DNA of 64,000 nt from Falsirhodobacter halotolerans (GTDB lineage: Bacteria > Pseudomonadota > Alphaproteobacteria > Rhodobacterales > Rhodobacteraceae), in the NCBI RefSeq assembly GCF_022899245.1, contig NZ_JALJAZ010000001.1:1333501-1397500 (forward strand), written 5' to 3'. Numbering within the stretch: position 1 is the first letter of the stretch; the number at the start of each line of letters is the position of its first letter. The translations under genes were made by a program, and so were the position numbers. The notes below the pieces were generated by a model, which saw nothing but the letters and a program-made list of their open reading frames with translations, was not told where the DNA came from and did no database searches. Of the stretch, positions 52,286-62,413 are shown in pieces.

Positions 52286-52942
52286 ATGCGCGTTGCCAGC
52301 ATCCCCCTGGATATCTTCTCCGACCCCGTCTGCCCCTGGTGTTTCATCGGCAAGGCGAACCTGACGCGGGCGCTGGAGCAGCGCCCGGGTCATCCGTTCC
52401 GCATCGAGTGGCACCCCTATCAGCTTCACCCCGACATGCCGTCCGAAGGGATGGACCGCGCCGAATGGTTCGAAACGCGGTTCGGGGACCGGGCGCGCGC
52501 CGTCAGCCTTGCCGCCTCGGTCGAGGCGGCGGCGCAGGACGCGGGCATCATCATCGACATTGCCGCCGCCACCCGGATGCCGAACACGCTGGACGCGCAC
52601 CGCCTGATCCATTGGGCGGGGCTTGAAGGGCGGCAGATGGCGGTGGTGGATCGGCTGTTCAAAGCCTACTTCCAGGACGGCCTGGATATTTCGGATCACG
52701 ACGTTCTGGCCCGTATCGGGGCCAGTGTCGGCATGGACGAAGGCGTGCTCCGGCGGCTTCTGGAGTCCGAGGCGGATCGCGACGATCTGCGCGCCCGCGA
52801 CGCCGATGCCCGCGACAAGGGGGTTTCGGCGGTGCCGACCTTCCTTCTGGACCGCCAGTTCGTTCTGGCCGGGGCGCAGCCGGTGGACCAGTGGCTGGCC
52901 ATCCTCGACGATATTGCCGCCAGCCGGGACGCAGAGCAATGA
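52286..52942 (+). CDS. DsbA-family oxidoreductase (FrnE-like)
   Basis: 218 residues, thioredoxin fold with CPWC at 16-19 near the first strand (LDIFSDPVCPWCFIGK), a helical insertion, and the cis-Pro in VSAVPTFLLD. No signal peptide, so cytosolic, as in FrnE proteins that help oxidative-stress and metal tolerance. It overlaps the following MFS gene by 4 nt. Confidence 0.9.
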   Translation: MRVASIPLDIFSDPVCPWCFIGKANLTRALEQRPGHPFRIEWHPYQLHPDMPSEGMDRAEWFETRFGDRARAVSLAASVEAAAQDAGIIIDIAAATRMPNTLDAHRLIHWAGLEGRQMAVVDRLFKAYFQDGLDISDHDVLARIGASVGMDEGVLRRLLESEADRDDLRARDADARDKGVSAVPTFLLDRQFVLAGAQPVDQWLAILDDIAASRDAEQ

Positions 52943-54144
52943 CGCCCGCCCGCCGCTCGCTGGGCCAGTTCGAATTCATCGCCCTCATGGCCACCCTGAT
53001 GGCCGCCATCGCGTTCAGCATCGACGCCATGCTGCCCGCGTTCCCCCAGATGACCGCCGAACTGACGCCGGACGCCCCGAACCATGTTCAGCTGATCGTC
53101 GTCATCTTCATGCTGGGGATGGGTCTTGGCACCTTGCTGGTCGGGCCGATCTCTGACGCGGTGGGGCGCAAGCCGGTCATCATCGCCTGCGCGGGCATCT
53201 ACTGCACGGGGGCGTTGATCGCCGCGCTGTCGCAGTCGCTGGAGATGCTTCTGATCGGCCGCCTGATCCAAGGGATCGGTGGGGCGGGCCCGCGCGTCGT
53301 CGCCATCGCGATCGTGCGCGACCTGTATGCCGGGCGGGACATGGCGCGGGTGGTCAGCTTCATCATGATGATCTTCACCATCGTGCCCGCCATGGCGCCG
53401 ATGATCGGAAACGTCGTCATTCAGGCCTTCGGATGGCGCGAGTTGTTCTTCGTCTTCATGCTCGTATCGCTCGGCTCGGCCCTCTGGCTGCACATCCGGC
53501 AGCCGGAAACCCTTGTTCCTACGGCACGCCGCCCGCTGCGCCTGCGCCTTTTGGCAGAGGGGCTGCGCGAAATCCGCGGCAACCGCATGGTGGTGATGAC
53601 CATCACCGCCCAAGGGTTTGCGTTTGCCTGCATGTTCTCCACCATCTCGTCCATCCAGCCGATCTTCGAACAGCGGTTCGATGCCGCCGAAACCTTCCCC
53701 TACTGGTTCTTCGGGCTGGCGATGGTGGCCGGGTGCTCCAGCTTTCTGAACGCGAACATCGTCGGCCGTGTGGGGATGCGCGCGGTGATCACGACGGTCG
53801 TGGAGGTGCAGTTCGCCATTTCCGCCATCATGGCCGTCACCAACGGCTTCGGCCTGATGCCCGAGGCGCTGGCCTTTCCGGCGCAAATCTTCTGGACCGC
53901 CTCCACCTTTGCGATGCTGGGCCTGTGCATGGGCAATCTGAACGCCCTGACGTTGGAGCCGCTGGGCCATCTGGCGGGCCTTGGCGCGTCGATATCGGGC
54001 TGCATCGCGACCCTCATGGCGGTGGTCCTGTCTTTGCCCGTCGGGCAATCGTTCAACGGCACGAATGTGCCGCTGGCCACGGGGCTTACGGTTTTCACCG
54101 CCCTGATCCTGATCATCATGTGGCGGTTGCCGAAACGTCAGTGA
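52939..54144 (+). CDS. MFS drug efflux transporter, Bcr/CflA type
   Basis: 401 residues with twelve hydrophobic segments. The motif A loop GPISDAVGRKPVI lies between helices 2 and 3, with motif B-like LIGRLIQGIGGAGPRVVAIAIVRDL, both typical of the Bcr/CflA subfamily. ATG 52939 overlaps the FrnE stop (ATGA), so thiol stress and efflux may be linked. Its end overlaps mfd by 7 nt. Confidence 0.9.
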   Translation: MTPARRSLGQFEFIALMATLMAAIAFSIDAMLPAFPQMTAELTPDAPNHVQLIVVIFMLGMGLGTLLVGPISDAVGRKPVIIACAGIYCTGALIAALSQSLEMLLIGRLIQGIGGAGPRVVAIAIVRDLYAGRDMARVVSFIMMIFTIVPAMAPMIGNVVIQAFGWRELFFVFMLVSLGSALWLHIRQPETLVPTARRPLRLRLLAEGLREIRGNRMVVMTITAQGFAFACMFSTISSIQPIFEQRFDAAETFPYWFFGLAMVAGCSSFLNANIVGRVGMRAVITTVVEVQFAISAIMAVTNGFGLMPEALAFPAQIFWTASTFAMLGLCMGNLNALTLEPLGHLAGLGASISGCIATLMAVVLSLPVGQSFNGTNVPLATGLTVFTALILIIMWRLPKRQ

Positions 54145-57100
54145 CGCTTCGGTTTCACCACCTTTTCCGCCAGCGCCTTGGCCAGACCGAAGCTCCCGCG
54201 AATGCGGTCGGCCTCGGTCGGCCAGTCCACGGCGACGGCGATCTTGTTGCCGACGATCTTGGCCCCCGGCTGCGCCTGCACGAAATCGACCAGACCCGCC
54301 GGATCGGCGAACCGATCGTTGTGGAACTGGATCGTGGCCCCCTTCGGCCCCGCATCCAGACGTGAAATACCCGCGCGCTTGCACATCGCCTTGATCCGCA
54401 CCACCAGCATCAGGGTATTCACCTCACGCGGCAGCGGCCCGAACCGGTCGATCAGTTCGGCGGCGAATCCCTCCATCTCCACCTTGGTGGTCAGGGCGGA
54501 CAGGCGACGATAGAGGCCAAGCCGGATATCCAGATCGGGGATGTAGTCTTCCGGGATCAGCACCGGAACGCCAAGGCTGATCTGCGGCGCCCAATGGTCG
54601 TCGGCGTCGGTCAGCCCACCGATCTCCCCCGAACGCAGCTTGCGGATCGTCTCCTCCAGCATGTTCTGATAAAGTTCATAGCCCACTTCCTTGATATGGC
54701 CCGACTGCTCATCCCCCAGAAGGTTGCCCGCCCCGCGCAGATCCATGTCATGCGAGGCAAGGTTGAACCCCGCCCCCAGACTGTCGAGGCTGGCCAGAAG
54801 TTTCAGCCGTTTCTGGGCCTGCGGGGTCAGCGGGCTGCGCGGCTTCGTCGTCAGGAAGCAATAGGCGCGGGTCTTCGACCGCCCCACCCGGCCACGAATC
54901 TGGTAAAGCTGCGACAGGCCGAACATGTCGGCGCGGTAAACGATCATCGTGTTGGCGGTCGGAATGTCCAAGCCGGATTCGACGATGGTCGTGGCCAGAA
55001 GCACGTCGAACTTGCCGTCGTAAAACGCGTTCATCCGTTCATCCAGATCGCCCGCCGCCAACTGCCCGTTGGCGATGATATAGCTGACCTCGGGCACCTG
55101 CTCCTTCAGAAAGGCTTCGATTTCCGGCAGGTCGGAGATGCGCGGCACGACGAAGAAGCTCTGCCCCCCGCGATAGCGTTCGCGCAACAACGCCTCGCGC
55201 AGCGTCACCGCGTCGAATTCCGACACATAGGTGCGGATCGCCAGGCGGTCCACCGGCGGGGTCGCGATGATCGACAGATCGCGCACCCCGGTCAATGAGA
55301 GTTGCAGCGTGCGCGGAATGGGCGTGGCGGTCAGGGTCAGGACGTGCACCTCGGACCGCATCTCCTTCAGGCGTTCCTTGTGGGACACGCCGAAATGCTG
55401 CTCCTCGTCGATGATCAGCAGACCAAGGCGCTGGATCTTGATGCCCTTGGCCAGAAGGGCGTGGGTGCCGATGCAGATGTCCACGCTGCCATCGGCCAGT
55501 CCGGCGCGGGTGGCCGCCGCCTCTTTCGCGGGAACGAAGCGCGACAGCTGCCGCACCACCATCGGAAATCCGCGAAACCGTTCGGCAAAGCTGCGGAAGT
55601 GCTGACGCGCCAGAAGCGTCGTGGGGCAGATCACCGCGACCTGCATCCCCGCCAGGGCGGCGACGAAGGCCGCGCGCATCGCCACCTCCGTCTTGCCGAA
55701 ACCCACATCGCCCACGACCAGGCGGTCCATCGGGCGACCGGCTTCCAGATCGGACACCACATCGGCAATGGCGGCCAGCTGGTCGTCGGTCTCCTGATAG
55801 GGGAAGCGGGCGGCGAACGCCTCCCACATCTGATGGGGCGCTTCCAGAATGGGGGCATGGCGCAGATGACGTTCTGCGGCGATGCGCATCAGGCGGTCGG
55901 CAATCTCGCGGATACGCTCTTTCAGGCGCGCCTTCTTGGCCTGCCACGCACCACCGCCCAGCTTGTCCAAAAGACCGTCCTCATGCCCGTAACGGGACAG
56001 GAGTTCGATATTCTCCACCGGCAGGTAGAGTTTCGCATCCTCGGCATAGACCAGATGCAGATAGTCGTGCGGCGGGCCGGGTCGGTTCGAGGGCGGCTGC
56101 GGCACGCGCAACGTCTCCAACCCCAGATAACGGCCGACGCCGTGTTCGACATGCACCACCAGATCGCCGGGCGACAGGGTTTCCAGATCGCGAAGGAAAT
56201 TCTCGGCCTTGCGCTTGCGCTTGGGGGTGGAAATCAGCCGATCGCCCAGCACGTCCTGTTCGGAGATCACCGCAAGTCCCGGCGCCGTGAACCCCGCATC
56301 CAGCGGCCAGATCATCAGGAACACGCCACCCTTGCCCTCGGGCACATCGCGGAAATCGGCGACGTGGGTGCTTTTGATATCCTGATCGTCCAAAAGGCCC
56401 GACAAACGCTCGCGCGCGCCCTCGGACCAACTGGCGATGACCACCTGCCCCGTCTTGCGCAGCGTCTGAACATGGGACGCCAAGGCCGCGAAAAGGCTGA
56501 TGTTTTCCTGTTGCCGTTCCGGGGCGAAGCTGCGCCCGATCCGCCCGCCCGCATCCACCACGCCGGGACCGGGGGCCTGCGCCAAGGGCGACAACTGGAT
56601 ACGCCGGTGCGCGGCCACCGCCGTCTCCCACGCCGCATCGTCCAGATAGAGGGCGTCGGGGGCCACGGGCTTATAGACGGTGTCCACCCGCGCCTTCTGC
56701 GCCGCCGCCTCCTTGCGGGCATCGTATTGATCCGCGATCCCTTCCCAACGGGACAGACGCGCGGGCGTGACCTGATCGTCCACCATGATCGTGGCGTCCG
56801 GCAGATAATCGAAGATCGTCTCCAGCCGGTCATGGAAGAAGGGCAGCCAATGCTCCATCCCCTGATGCTTGCGCCCCGCGCTCACCGCTTCATAAAGCGG
56901 GTCATTCGCCCCGCCCGCCCCGAATTCGACACGGTAATTCTGGCGGAAACGGGTGATCGCGGCCTCGTCCAGCATCACTTCCGACACCGGCGCAAGGTCC
57001 AACGCCGACAGCTTCTCGGTGGAGCGTTGGGTCTCGGGATCGAACCTGCGCAGACCGTCCAGCGTGTCGCCGAACAGGTCGAGACGCACGGGATCCCCCT

Positions 57101-57593
57101 CGGGCGGAAAGATGTCGATGATGCCGCCGCGGATCGCGAAATCGCCCGGCTCGGCCACGGTCGTCACGGGGGTATAGCCCATGCGCGCGAGGTATTCGCG
57201 CAAACGCCCCTCATCCACCCGGTCGCCCAGGCGGGCCGAGAAGCTGGCCCCCGCCACGGTCGCACGGGCCGGCACGCGCTGCGTCGCCGCGTTCAGCGTT
57301 GTCAGCAGGACGAACGCCCCCGTCACCCCCTGCGCCAGCGCGGCCAGCGTCGCCATCCGGCGGGCGGCCAGCGCGGGATTGGGCGAGACCCGGTCGTAGG
57401 GCAGGCAGTCCCATGCCGGAAACTCCAGCACCGCCACCGCCGGCGCCATCGCCTGCAACGCCGTCCGCATCGCCGCCAGACGCTTGTCGTCGCGCGCGAT
57501 GTGGATGACGGGCGCGCCCTTGCCCAGTTCCTTGGCCAGAAGCCGGGCGTCATACCCCTCGGGCGCGCCGCCCAGAATGATCGCTTTGGACAT
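54138..57593 (-). CDS. mfd: Transcription-repair coupling factor
   Basis: 1151 residues. The UvrB-homology module (FPAWDCLPYDRVSPN), the RNA-polymerase-interacting domain (LSPGDLVVHVEHGVGRYLG), RecG-like translocase motifs GDVGFGKTEVA, IIDEEQHFG and TTIVESGLDIP, QIRGRVGRS, and the C-terminal TRCF domain are in order. It removes stalled RNA polymerase and recruits UvrA to DNA lesions. Confidence 0.96.
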   Translation of the reverse strand: MSKAIILGGAPEGYDARLLAKELGKGAPVIHIARDDKRLAAMRTALQAMAPAVAVLEFPAWDCLPYDRVSPNPALAARRMATLAALAQGVTGAFVLLTTLNAATQRVPARATVAGASFSARLGDRVDEGRLREYLARMGYTPVTTVAEPGDFAIRGGIIDIFPPEGDPVRLDLFGDTLDGLRRFDPETQRSTEKLSALDLAPVSEVMLDEAAITRFRQNYRVEFGAGGANDPLYEAVSAGRKHQGMEHWLPFFHDRLETIFDYLPDATIMVDDQVTPARLSRWEGIADQYDARKEAAAQKARVDTVYKPVAPDALYLDDAAWETAVAAHRRIQLSPLAQAPGPGVVDAGGRIGRSFAPERQQENISLFAALASHVQTLRKTGQVVIASWSEGARERLSGLLDDQDIKSTHVADFRDVPEGKGGVFLMIWPLDAGFTAPGLAVISEQDVLGDRLISTPKRKRKAENFLRDLETLSPGDLVVHVEHGVGRYLGLETLRVPQPPSNRPGPPHDYLHLVYAEDAKLYLPVENIELLSRYGHEDGLLDKLGGGAWQAKKARLKERIREIADRLMRIAAERHLRHAPILEAPHQMWEAFAARFPYQETDDQLAAIADVVSDLEAGRPMDRLVVGDVGFGKTEVAMRAAFVAALAGMQVAVICPTTLLARQHFRSFAERFRGFPMVVRQLSRFVPAKEAAATRAGLADGSVDICIGTHALLAKGIKIQRLGLLIIDEEQHFGVSHKERLKEMRSEVHVLTLTATPIPRTLQLSLTGVRDLSIIATPPVDRLAIRTYVSEFDAVTLREALLRERYRGGQSFFVVPRISDLPEIEAFLKEQVPEVSYIIANGQLAAGDLDERMNAFYDGKFDVLLATTIVESGLDIPTANTMIVYRADMFGLSQLYQIRGRVGRSKTRAYCFLTTKPRSPLTPQAQKRLKLLASLDSLGAGFNLASHDMDLRGAGNLLGDEQSGHIKEVGYELYQNMLEETIRKLRSGEIGGLTDADDHWAPQISLGVPVLIPEDYIPDLDIRLGLYRRLSALTTKVEMEGFAAELIDRFGPLPREVNTLMLVVRIKAMCKRAGISRLDAGPKGATIQFHNDRFADPAGLVDFVQAQPGAKIVGNKIAVAVDWPTEADRIRGSFGLAKALAEKVVKPKRH

Positions 57594-57605
57594 CGAACGC
57601 CCCCC

Positions 57606-58118
57606 TCAATACGGCATGGCAAGCGTCAGGTTGCGCCACGCGCCCCAAAGCACCGCCAGAAAGATCGCCCCGCCCGCCAGCGCCTGCACACCCAGACGGT
57701 GCCAGAGCAGGCGTTCCACCAACGCCGCCGCGTCCGGCCCCTGGGCCGCCAGCCGCTGCGCAAGACGCAGGCGCAGAACAACGACGGCCAGCCATGGCAG
57801 CAGGATCGGCAGCAACGCCTGCGCCATTTCCAGCCCCGCAAGGGCCAGCGCCAGCACCAGCGACCCCGCGAACGCCCCGCCCGCCACCTGCGCCACGCGC
57901 ATGACCGGCGCCACGTTCAGCATCCGCCGCACATGCACACGCGCCAAGACCAGCGCATCCTCGGCCGCACGCTCCCCCCCTTCGGCCAGGACCGTCGCGG
58001 GCACGCCCAGCACCTGTCGCTGCTGCATTGCCCAAAAGCCGACAAGGGCGATCCAATACCAGATCGAGGCGAAAGACCGCGCGCTGATGGGCGAGAGAAG
58101 TAGGTCATACCAGTGCAC
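57606..58118 (-). CDS. Small integral membrane protein, function unknown
   Basis: About 170 residues, start probably GTG 58118 (VHWYDLL). Several hydrophobic segments: SIWYWIALVGFWAM, SLVLALALAGLEMAQALLPILLPWLAVVVL and VQALAGGAIFLAVLWGA. The loop between the first two is charged (EGGERAAEDALVLARVHVRRM). Relatives in Rhodobacteraceae are sometimes labelled component of SufBCD complex, but nothing in the sequence shows such a role. It precedes mfd by 12 nt and may share its transcript. An upstream GTG at 58145 is also possible. Confidence 0.65.
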   Translation of the reverse strand: MHWYDLLLSPISARSFASIWYWIALVGFWAMQQRQVLGVPATVLAEGGERAAEDALVLARVHVRRMLNVAPVMRVAQVAGGAFAGSLVLALALAGLEMAQALLPILLPWLAVVVLRLRLAQRLAAQGPDAAALVERLLWHRLGVQALAGGAIFLAVLWGAWRNLTLAMPY

Positions 58119-58246
58119 GTCGGCGTGTTCCCTGTCCGTTTGCACCCTACCTACCCTTGAGGCGCGGGCATTTCCATGTCAGGACGCAAAAAAAGATTGT
58201 TGTCCGTCCGGCGTGCCGTCGGACCATCTCGACCGCTGAGGACCCC

Positions 58247-59257
58247 ATGCACCTGACACCGGCCTCCTACCCCGCGACCCGCTTTCGCCGCAACCGCCGG
58301 ACCGACGCCCTACGCCGTCTGACGCAGGAAACCGCGTTCGGCGTGAATGACCTGATCTGGCCCGTGTTCATTCAGGACGACGCCGGCAGCAGCGACATCG
58401 CATCCATGCCCGGCGTGCAGCGCCATTCAACCGAGGCGCTGTTGCCGCGGGTGGAGGAGGCGGCACGGCTGGGCGTTCCGGCGGTGTGTCTTTTTCCCTA
58501 CACCGCCCCCTCGGCCCGGACCGAAACCTGCGAGATGGCATGGCACCCCGACAATCTGGTGAACCGGACGATCCGCGCGATCAAGGACGCCGTGCCGGAG
58601 ATGGCGGTGATGACGGACATCGCGCTTGATCCGTTCAACATCCATGGGCAGGACGGGCTGATGCGCGACGGGATCGTGCTGAACGACGAAACCGTGGACG
58701 CGCTGGTCAAGATGGCCCTGTCGCAGGCCGAGGCGGGGGCGGACATTCTTGGCCCGTCCGACATGATGGACGGGCGGATCGGACGGATGCGCATGGCGCT
58801 GGAGGCGGAGGGGCATCACGGCACCTCCATCATGTCCTATTCGGCAAAATACGCCTCGGTCTTTTACGGCCCGTTCCGGGATGCGGTGGGGGCCAGCGCG
58901 GTTCTGAAGGGCGACAAGAAGACCTATCAGATGAACCCCGGCAACACGGATGAGGCGCTTCGCCTTGTCGCCCGCGACCTGACCGAGGGGGCCGACAGCG
59001 TGATGGTCAAGCCGGGGATGCCCTATCTTGACGTGTGCCGCCGCGTGAAGGACGAATTCGGCGTGCCCACCTTCGCCTATCAGGTGTCGGGGGAATACGC
59101 GATGCTGAAGGGGGCGATGGCGCAGGGCTGGCTGGATCCGACGAAGGGCATGGCCGAAAGCCTTCTGGCTTTCAAGCGGGCGGGTTGCGATGGCGTCCTG
59201 ACCTATTTTGCGCCGGAAATGGCCCGTCACCTGCGGGATGTGAACGGCACCGCGTGA
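58247..59257 (+). CDS. hemB: Porphobilinogen synthase, metal-independent type
   Basis: 336 residues, TIM barrel. Catalytic lysines are K201 (SYSAKYASVFYGPFRDA) and K255 (VMVKPGMPY). In the position of the zinc cysteine cluster the sequence reads DIALDPFNIHGQDG with no cysteine, as in Rhodobacter capsulatus, whose enzyme needs no metal. It joins two 5-aminolevulinates on the way to heme and bacteriochlorophyll. GAGG precedes ATG 58247. Confidence 0.95.
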   Translation: MHLTPASYPATRFRRNRRTDALRRLTQETAFGVNDLIWPVFIQDDAGSSDIASMPGVQRHSTEALLPRVEEAARLGVPAVCLFPYTAPSARTETCEMAWHPDNLVNRTIRAIKDAVPEMAVMTDIALDPFNIHGQDGLMRDGIVLNDETVDALVKMALSQAEAGADILGPSDMMDGRIGRMRMALEAEGHHGTSIMSYSAKYASVFYGPFRDAVGASAVLKGDKKTYQMNPGNTDEALRLVARDLTEGADSVMVKPGMPYLDVCRRVKDEFGVPTFAYQVSGEYAMLKGAMAQGWLDPTKGMAESLLAFKRAGCDGVLTYFAPEMARHLRDVNGTA

Positions 59258-59312
59258 CAGGCCCGCGCGCATGGCGTATCGTTGCGGGAACAAAAACATA
59301 AGGGGCATGGGC

Positions 59313-59861
59313 ATGATGGACCGGCGCGCACTTCTAGCTGGATTCGGGGCAACGCTTGGCGTGGCGGCCTGCGCGAACGGCGTGGGCAGCAATGGCGGGT
59401 CGATGATCGACGCGCGGGTGGACGTGGCACGGGACTACCTGTTCCAGCAGTTTCCAGGCACGCGCGATCTGGCGGCACGTTCGGCTGGCGTCCTCTACAT
59501 GCCGCTGATCACCGAGGCGGGGCTTGGTATCGGCGGCGCCTATGGCCGTGGGGCGCTGCGGATCAACGACGCGACGGTGGATTACTATTCCGCGGCCAAG
59601 GCCTCGGTCGGGTTCCAGATCGGCGCGCAGCAATACGCCCATGCCCTGTTCTTCATGACGCCGATGGCGCTGGCAGATTTCCGGTCCTCGGCCGGTTGGG
59701 TGGCGGGGGCGGACCTGCGCTATGCCACACCGGACCAGGGCGGCAGCATCGGCAAGGACACGACCGAGATCGACCCCGTGGTGGCGCTGGTCTATGGCCA
59801 GTCGGGCCTGATCGCGGGGGCGACGGTGGCGGGCACGAAATACACGCGGATCATTCCCTGA
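59313..59861 (+). CDS. SYLF/YSC84-domain lipoprotein
   Basis: About 182 residues. A signal (RRALLAGFGATLGVAAC) with the lipobox Cys, then a lipid-binding SYLF domain: AGVLYMPLITEAGLGIGGAYGRGAL, SVGFQIGAQQYAHALFFM, and VYGQSGLIAGATVAGTKYTRI. The family binds phosphoinositides in eukaryotes; bacterial roles are unknown. Start is one of three in-frame ATGs (59307, 59313, 59316); 59313 is best spaced from AAGGGG. Confidence 0.8.
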   Translation: MMDRRALLAGFGATLGVAACANGVGSNGGSMIDARVDVARDYLFQQFPGTRDLAARSAGVLYMPLITEAGLGIGGAYGRGALRINDATVDYYSAAKASVGFQIGAQQYAHALFFMTPMALADFRSSAGWVAGADLRYATPDQGGSIGKDTTEIDPVVALVYGQSGLIAGATVAGTKYTRIIP

Positions 59862-59953
59862 CCCTGACCCGAACGTGATGGGCGGGGCCGATTGTCTTGG
59901 CCCCTGTCATCCGCTACCACCCGGGCCATTCCCGCCCGAGTTCAGGACACGAT

Positions 59954-62413
59954 ATGATCCGCATCTTCCGCTGGCTGTTCCGTATCCTGACGGGGCTTGT
60001 GCTGCTTGGCCTGATCGGGCTGGGAATCGGATACTGGTTCCTGTCACGCTCCTTGCCCAATTATTCCGAGGATTTCGCGCTGGTGGGCCTTGGCGGCCCG
60101 GTGGAAATCGTGCGCAACAGCAACGACGTGCCGCACATCTTCGGACAAACGGATGCCGACGTGTTCCGCGCCTTGGGCTTTGTCCACGCGCAGGACCGTT
60201 TGTGGCAGATGACCCTGCTGCGACGCACGGCCCAAGGGCGGCTGTCTGAGATTTTTGGCGATCGGACGTTGCGCACCGATGCAATGATGCGGCGGCTGGA
60301 CCTGTATGGTCTGGCCCAAAGCTCGGTCGCGGCGCAGGACGAACGGACGCGCGTCGCGCTGGAGGCTTATGCCGCCGGGGTGAACGATTGGATCGACCAG
60401 ATCAACGTGGGCGCGCGGGGTCGGGGGGCGCCGCAGTTCTTCCTGTTCTCGAACGCCATTTCGCCTTGGCAACCGGCGGACAGCCTGGCCATCCTCAAGC
60501 TTCTGGCATTGCAGATGTCGTCCAAGACCGGCGATGAGGTGCTGCGCGCCCGCATGTCGCTGATCCTGCCACCGGAACGTCTGCGCGACATTCTGCCCGA
60601 CGATCCGGGGGCGGCCGTCATGGCCCTGCCCCGATATTCCGAAATCGTGCCGGACGTGTCGCCGGATTACACGCCGATCAAAATGGCCGACGCGCTGTCG
60701 CCCTTCGCCATGGCCCCGTTCGGCGGTGCGTCGAACGCGTGGGCCGCGGCACCCACCCGGTCCACCGCCGATGGATCCCTGCTGGCCAATGACCCGCATC
60801 TGCCCTTTTCCGCACCCACCATCTGGTATCTGGCGCGGATGGAGCTTTCGACCGGGGGCGTGATCGGCGGAACCATTCCGGGCATGCCGTTGATCCTGTC
60901 GGGGCGGTCGGACAGCTTCGGCTGGGGGCTGACCACCGCCTATGTCGACGATCAGGACCTGTTCGTCGAGGAGGTGAACCCCGATCGGCCCGACCAATAT
61001 CGGACGCCCGAGGGCTGGGAACCCTTCCGCACCGAACGTTCCATCATCCGCATCAAGGATGCCGCGCCGGCCACCGTCACCCTGCGCTGGACCGAGAATG
61101 GCCCCGTCCTGCCCGCCAGCCATTACGATGTGGGCAGCATCACCCCCGCCGGGCATGTCATGTCCCTGCGCTGGACCGGGCTGGACCCGCAGGACACCTC
61201 GATGACCGCCGCCATGGGCCTGATGTATGCCGAAGGGATCGACGCCGCGATGGCCGCAGGGCGCGACTTCGTGGCCCCGGCGCAGAACCTGATGCTGGCC
61301 GATGCGGACGGCATCGCCCTGCAGACCGTGGGCGCCATTCCCGCCCGCAACCCGGCGATGCAAGGTCAGGGGCGCATCCCCTCGCCCGGATGGATCGCCC
61401 AGAACCGCTGGCTGGGGATCGCCCCCTATGACACCAACCCGCGCGAGCGTGATCCCGCCTCGGGCATCCTTGGCAACACCAACAACAAGACGGTGGACCG
61501 CCCCTTTCCGGACCATGTCAGCTTCGATTGGGGCGACACGCAACGCATCCAGCGCTGGCTGACCCTGATGCGGGCGCGCAACGTCCACACGCGCGACAGC
61601 TTCATCGAGGCGCAGCTGGACACCGTCAGCACCACCATGCGCGAGGTGTTGCCGCTGGTCGGGGCCGATCTGTGGTATGTCGGCGCCGACGCGCCCGACG
61701 GCACGCCCGAACGCCTGCGCCAGCGGGCGCTTGCCATGCTCGCCCAGTGGAATGGCGAGATGAACGAGCATATGCCGGAACCGCTGATCGCGCAGGCCTG
61801 GCTGTCGGCCTTGCAGGATCGGTTGATCCGCGACGATATCGGCCCGATGGCGGATCAGTTCAGTCATGTGGACGCGACGTTCCTTGGCCGCGTGTATCGC
61901 AACGAAGGCGGTGCCGGGGTGTGGTGCGACCTGAAGCAGACAAGCGTAGAGGAAACCTGCGCCGATGCCGCCCGGATCGCGCTGGACGACGCACTTTTGT
62001 GGCTGTCCGAGCGCTATGGTGCCAATCTGGAAAGCTGGCGGTGGGGCGACGCGCATCAGGCCACGCATGACGATCCCGTCCTTGGGAACTTGCCGGGGCT
62101 GCGGTATCTGGTGAACATCCGGCAATCGACCTCGGGTGGGGACGATACGCTGAACCGGGGGGTGACGAAGGGCTTCGGGCGCGACCCGTTCCAGAACGTG
62201 CATGGCGCGGGGTATCGCGGCGTCTATGACTTCGCCGACCCCGACAGTTCGGTCTTCATCACGTCAACCGGGCAATCGGGCCATCCGCTGTCGCAATTCT
62301 ATGACGATCTGGGCGGGTTGTGGCGGCGGGGGGAGTATGTGCCGATGTCACTGGACCCGGATCTTGCCCGGGCCGCGGCGGTGGGGATCACCCACCTGAC
62401 ACCTGCCCCCTAG
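59954..62413 (+). CDS. Penicillin acylase family protein (N-terminal nucleophile hydrolase)
   Basis: 819 residues. The N-terminal transmembrane or signal anchor (FRWLFRILTGLVLLGLIGLGIG) is followed by the alpha chain and, at GGASNAW, Ser260, which becomes the N-terminal nucleophile of the beta chain after self-cleavage. DGSLLANDPHL and NNKTVDRPFPDHVSFDW are family motifs. Substrates could be beta-lactams or acyl-homoserine lactones; not decidable from sequence. ATG 59954 (MIRIF). Its TAG interlocks with the folA stop. Confidence 0.9.
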   Translation: MIRIFRWLFRILTGLVLLGLIGLGIGYWFLSRSLPNYSEDFALVGLGGPVEIVRNSNDVPHIFGQTDADVFRALGFVHAQDRLWQMTLLRRTAQGRLSEIFGDRTLRTDAMMRRLDLYGLAQSSVAAQDERTRVALEAYAAGVNDWIDQINVGARGRGAPQFFLFSNAISPWQPADSLAILKLLALQMSSKTGDEVLRARMSLILPPERLRDILPDDPGAAVMALPRYSEIVPDVSPDYTPIKMADALSPFAMAPFGGASNAWAAAPTRSTADGSLLANDPHLPFSAPTIWYLARMELSTGGVIGGTIPGMPLILSGRSDSFGWGLTTAYVDDQDLFVEEVNPDRPDQYRTPEGWEPFRTERSIIRIKDAAPATVTLRWTENGPVLPASHYDVGSITPAGHVMSLRWTGLDPQDTSMTAAMGLMYAEGIDAAMAAGRDFVAPAQNLMLADADGIALQTVGAIPARNPAMQGQGRIPSPGWIAQNRWLGIAPYDTNPRERDPASGILGNTNNKTVDRPFPDHVSFDWGDTQRIQRWLTLMRARNVHTRDSFIEAQLDTVSTTMREVLPLVGADLWYVGADAPDGTPERLRQRALAMLAQWNGEMNEHMPEPLIAQAWLSALQDRLIRDDIGPMADQFSHVDATFLGRVYRNEGGAGVWCDLKQTSVEETCADAARIALDDALLWLSERYGANLESWRWGDAHQATHDDPVLGNLPGLRYLVNIRQSTSGGDDTLNRGVTKGFGRDPFQNVHGAGYRGVYDFADPDSSVFITSTGQSGHPLSQFYDDLGGLWRRGEYVPMSLDPDLARAAAVGITHLTPAP

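Noticed and set aside
55302-58103. 933-codon plus-strand open frame
   Set aside because: Antisense to mfd; Arg/His/Gln-rich shadow.
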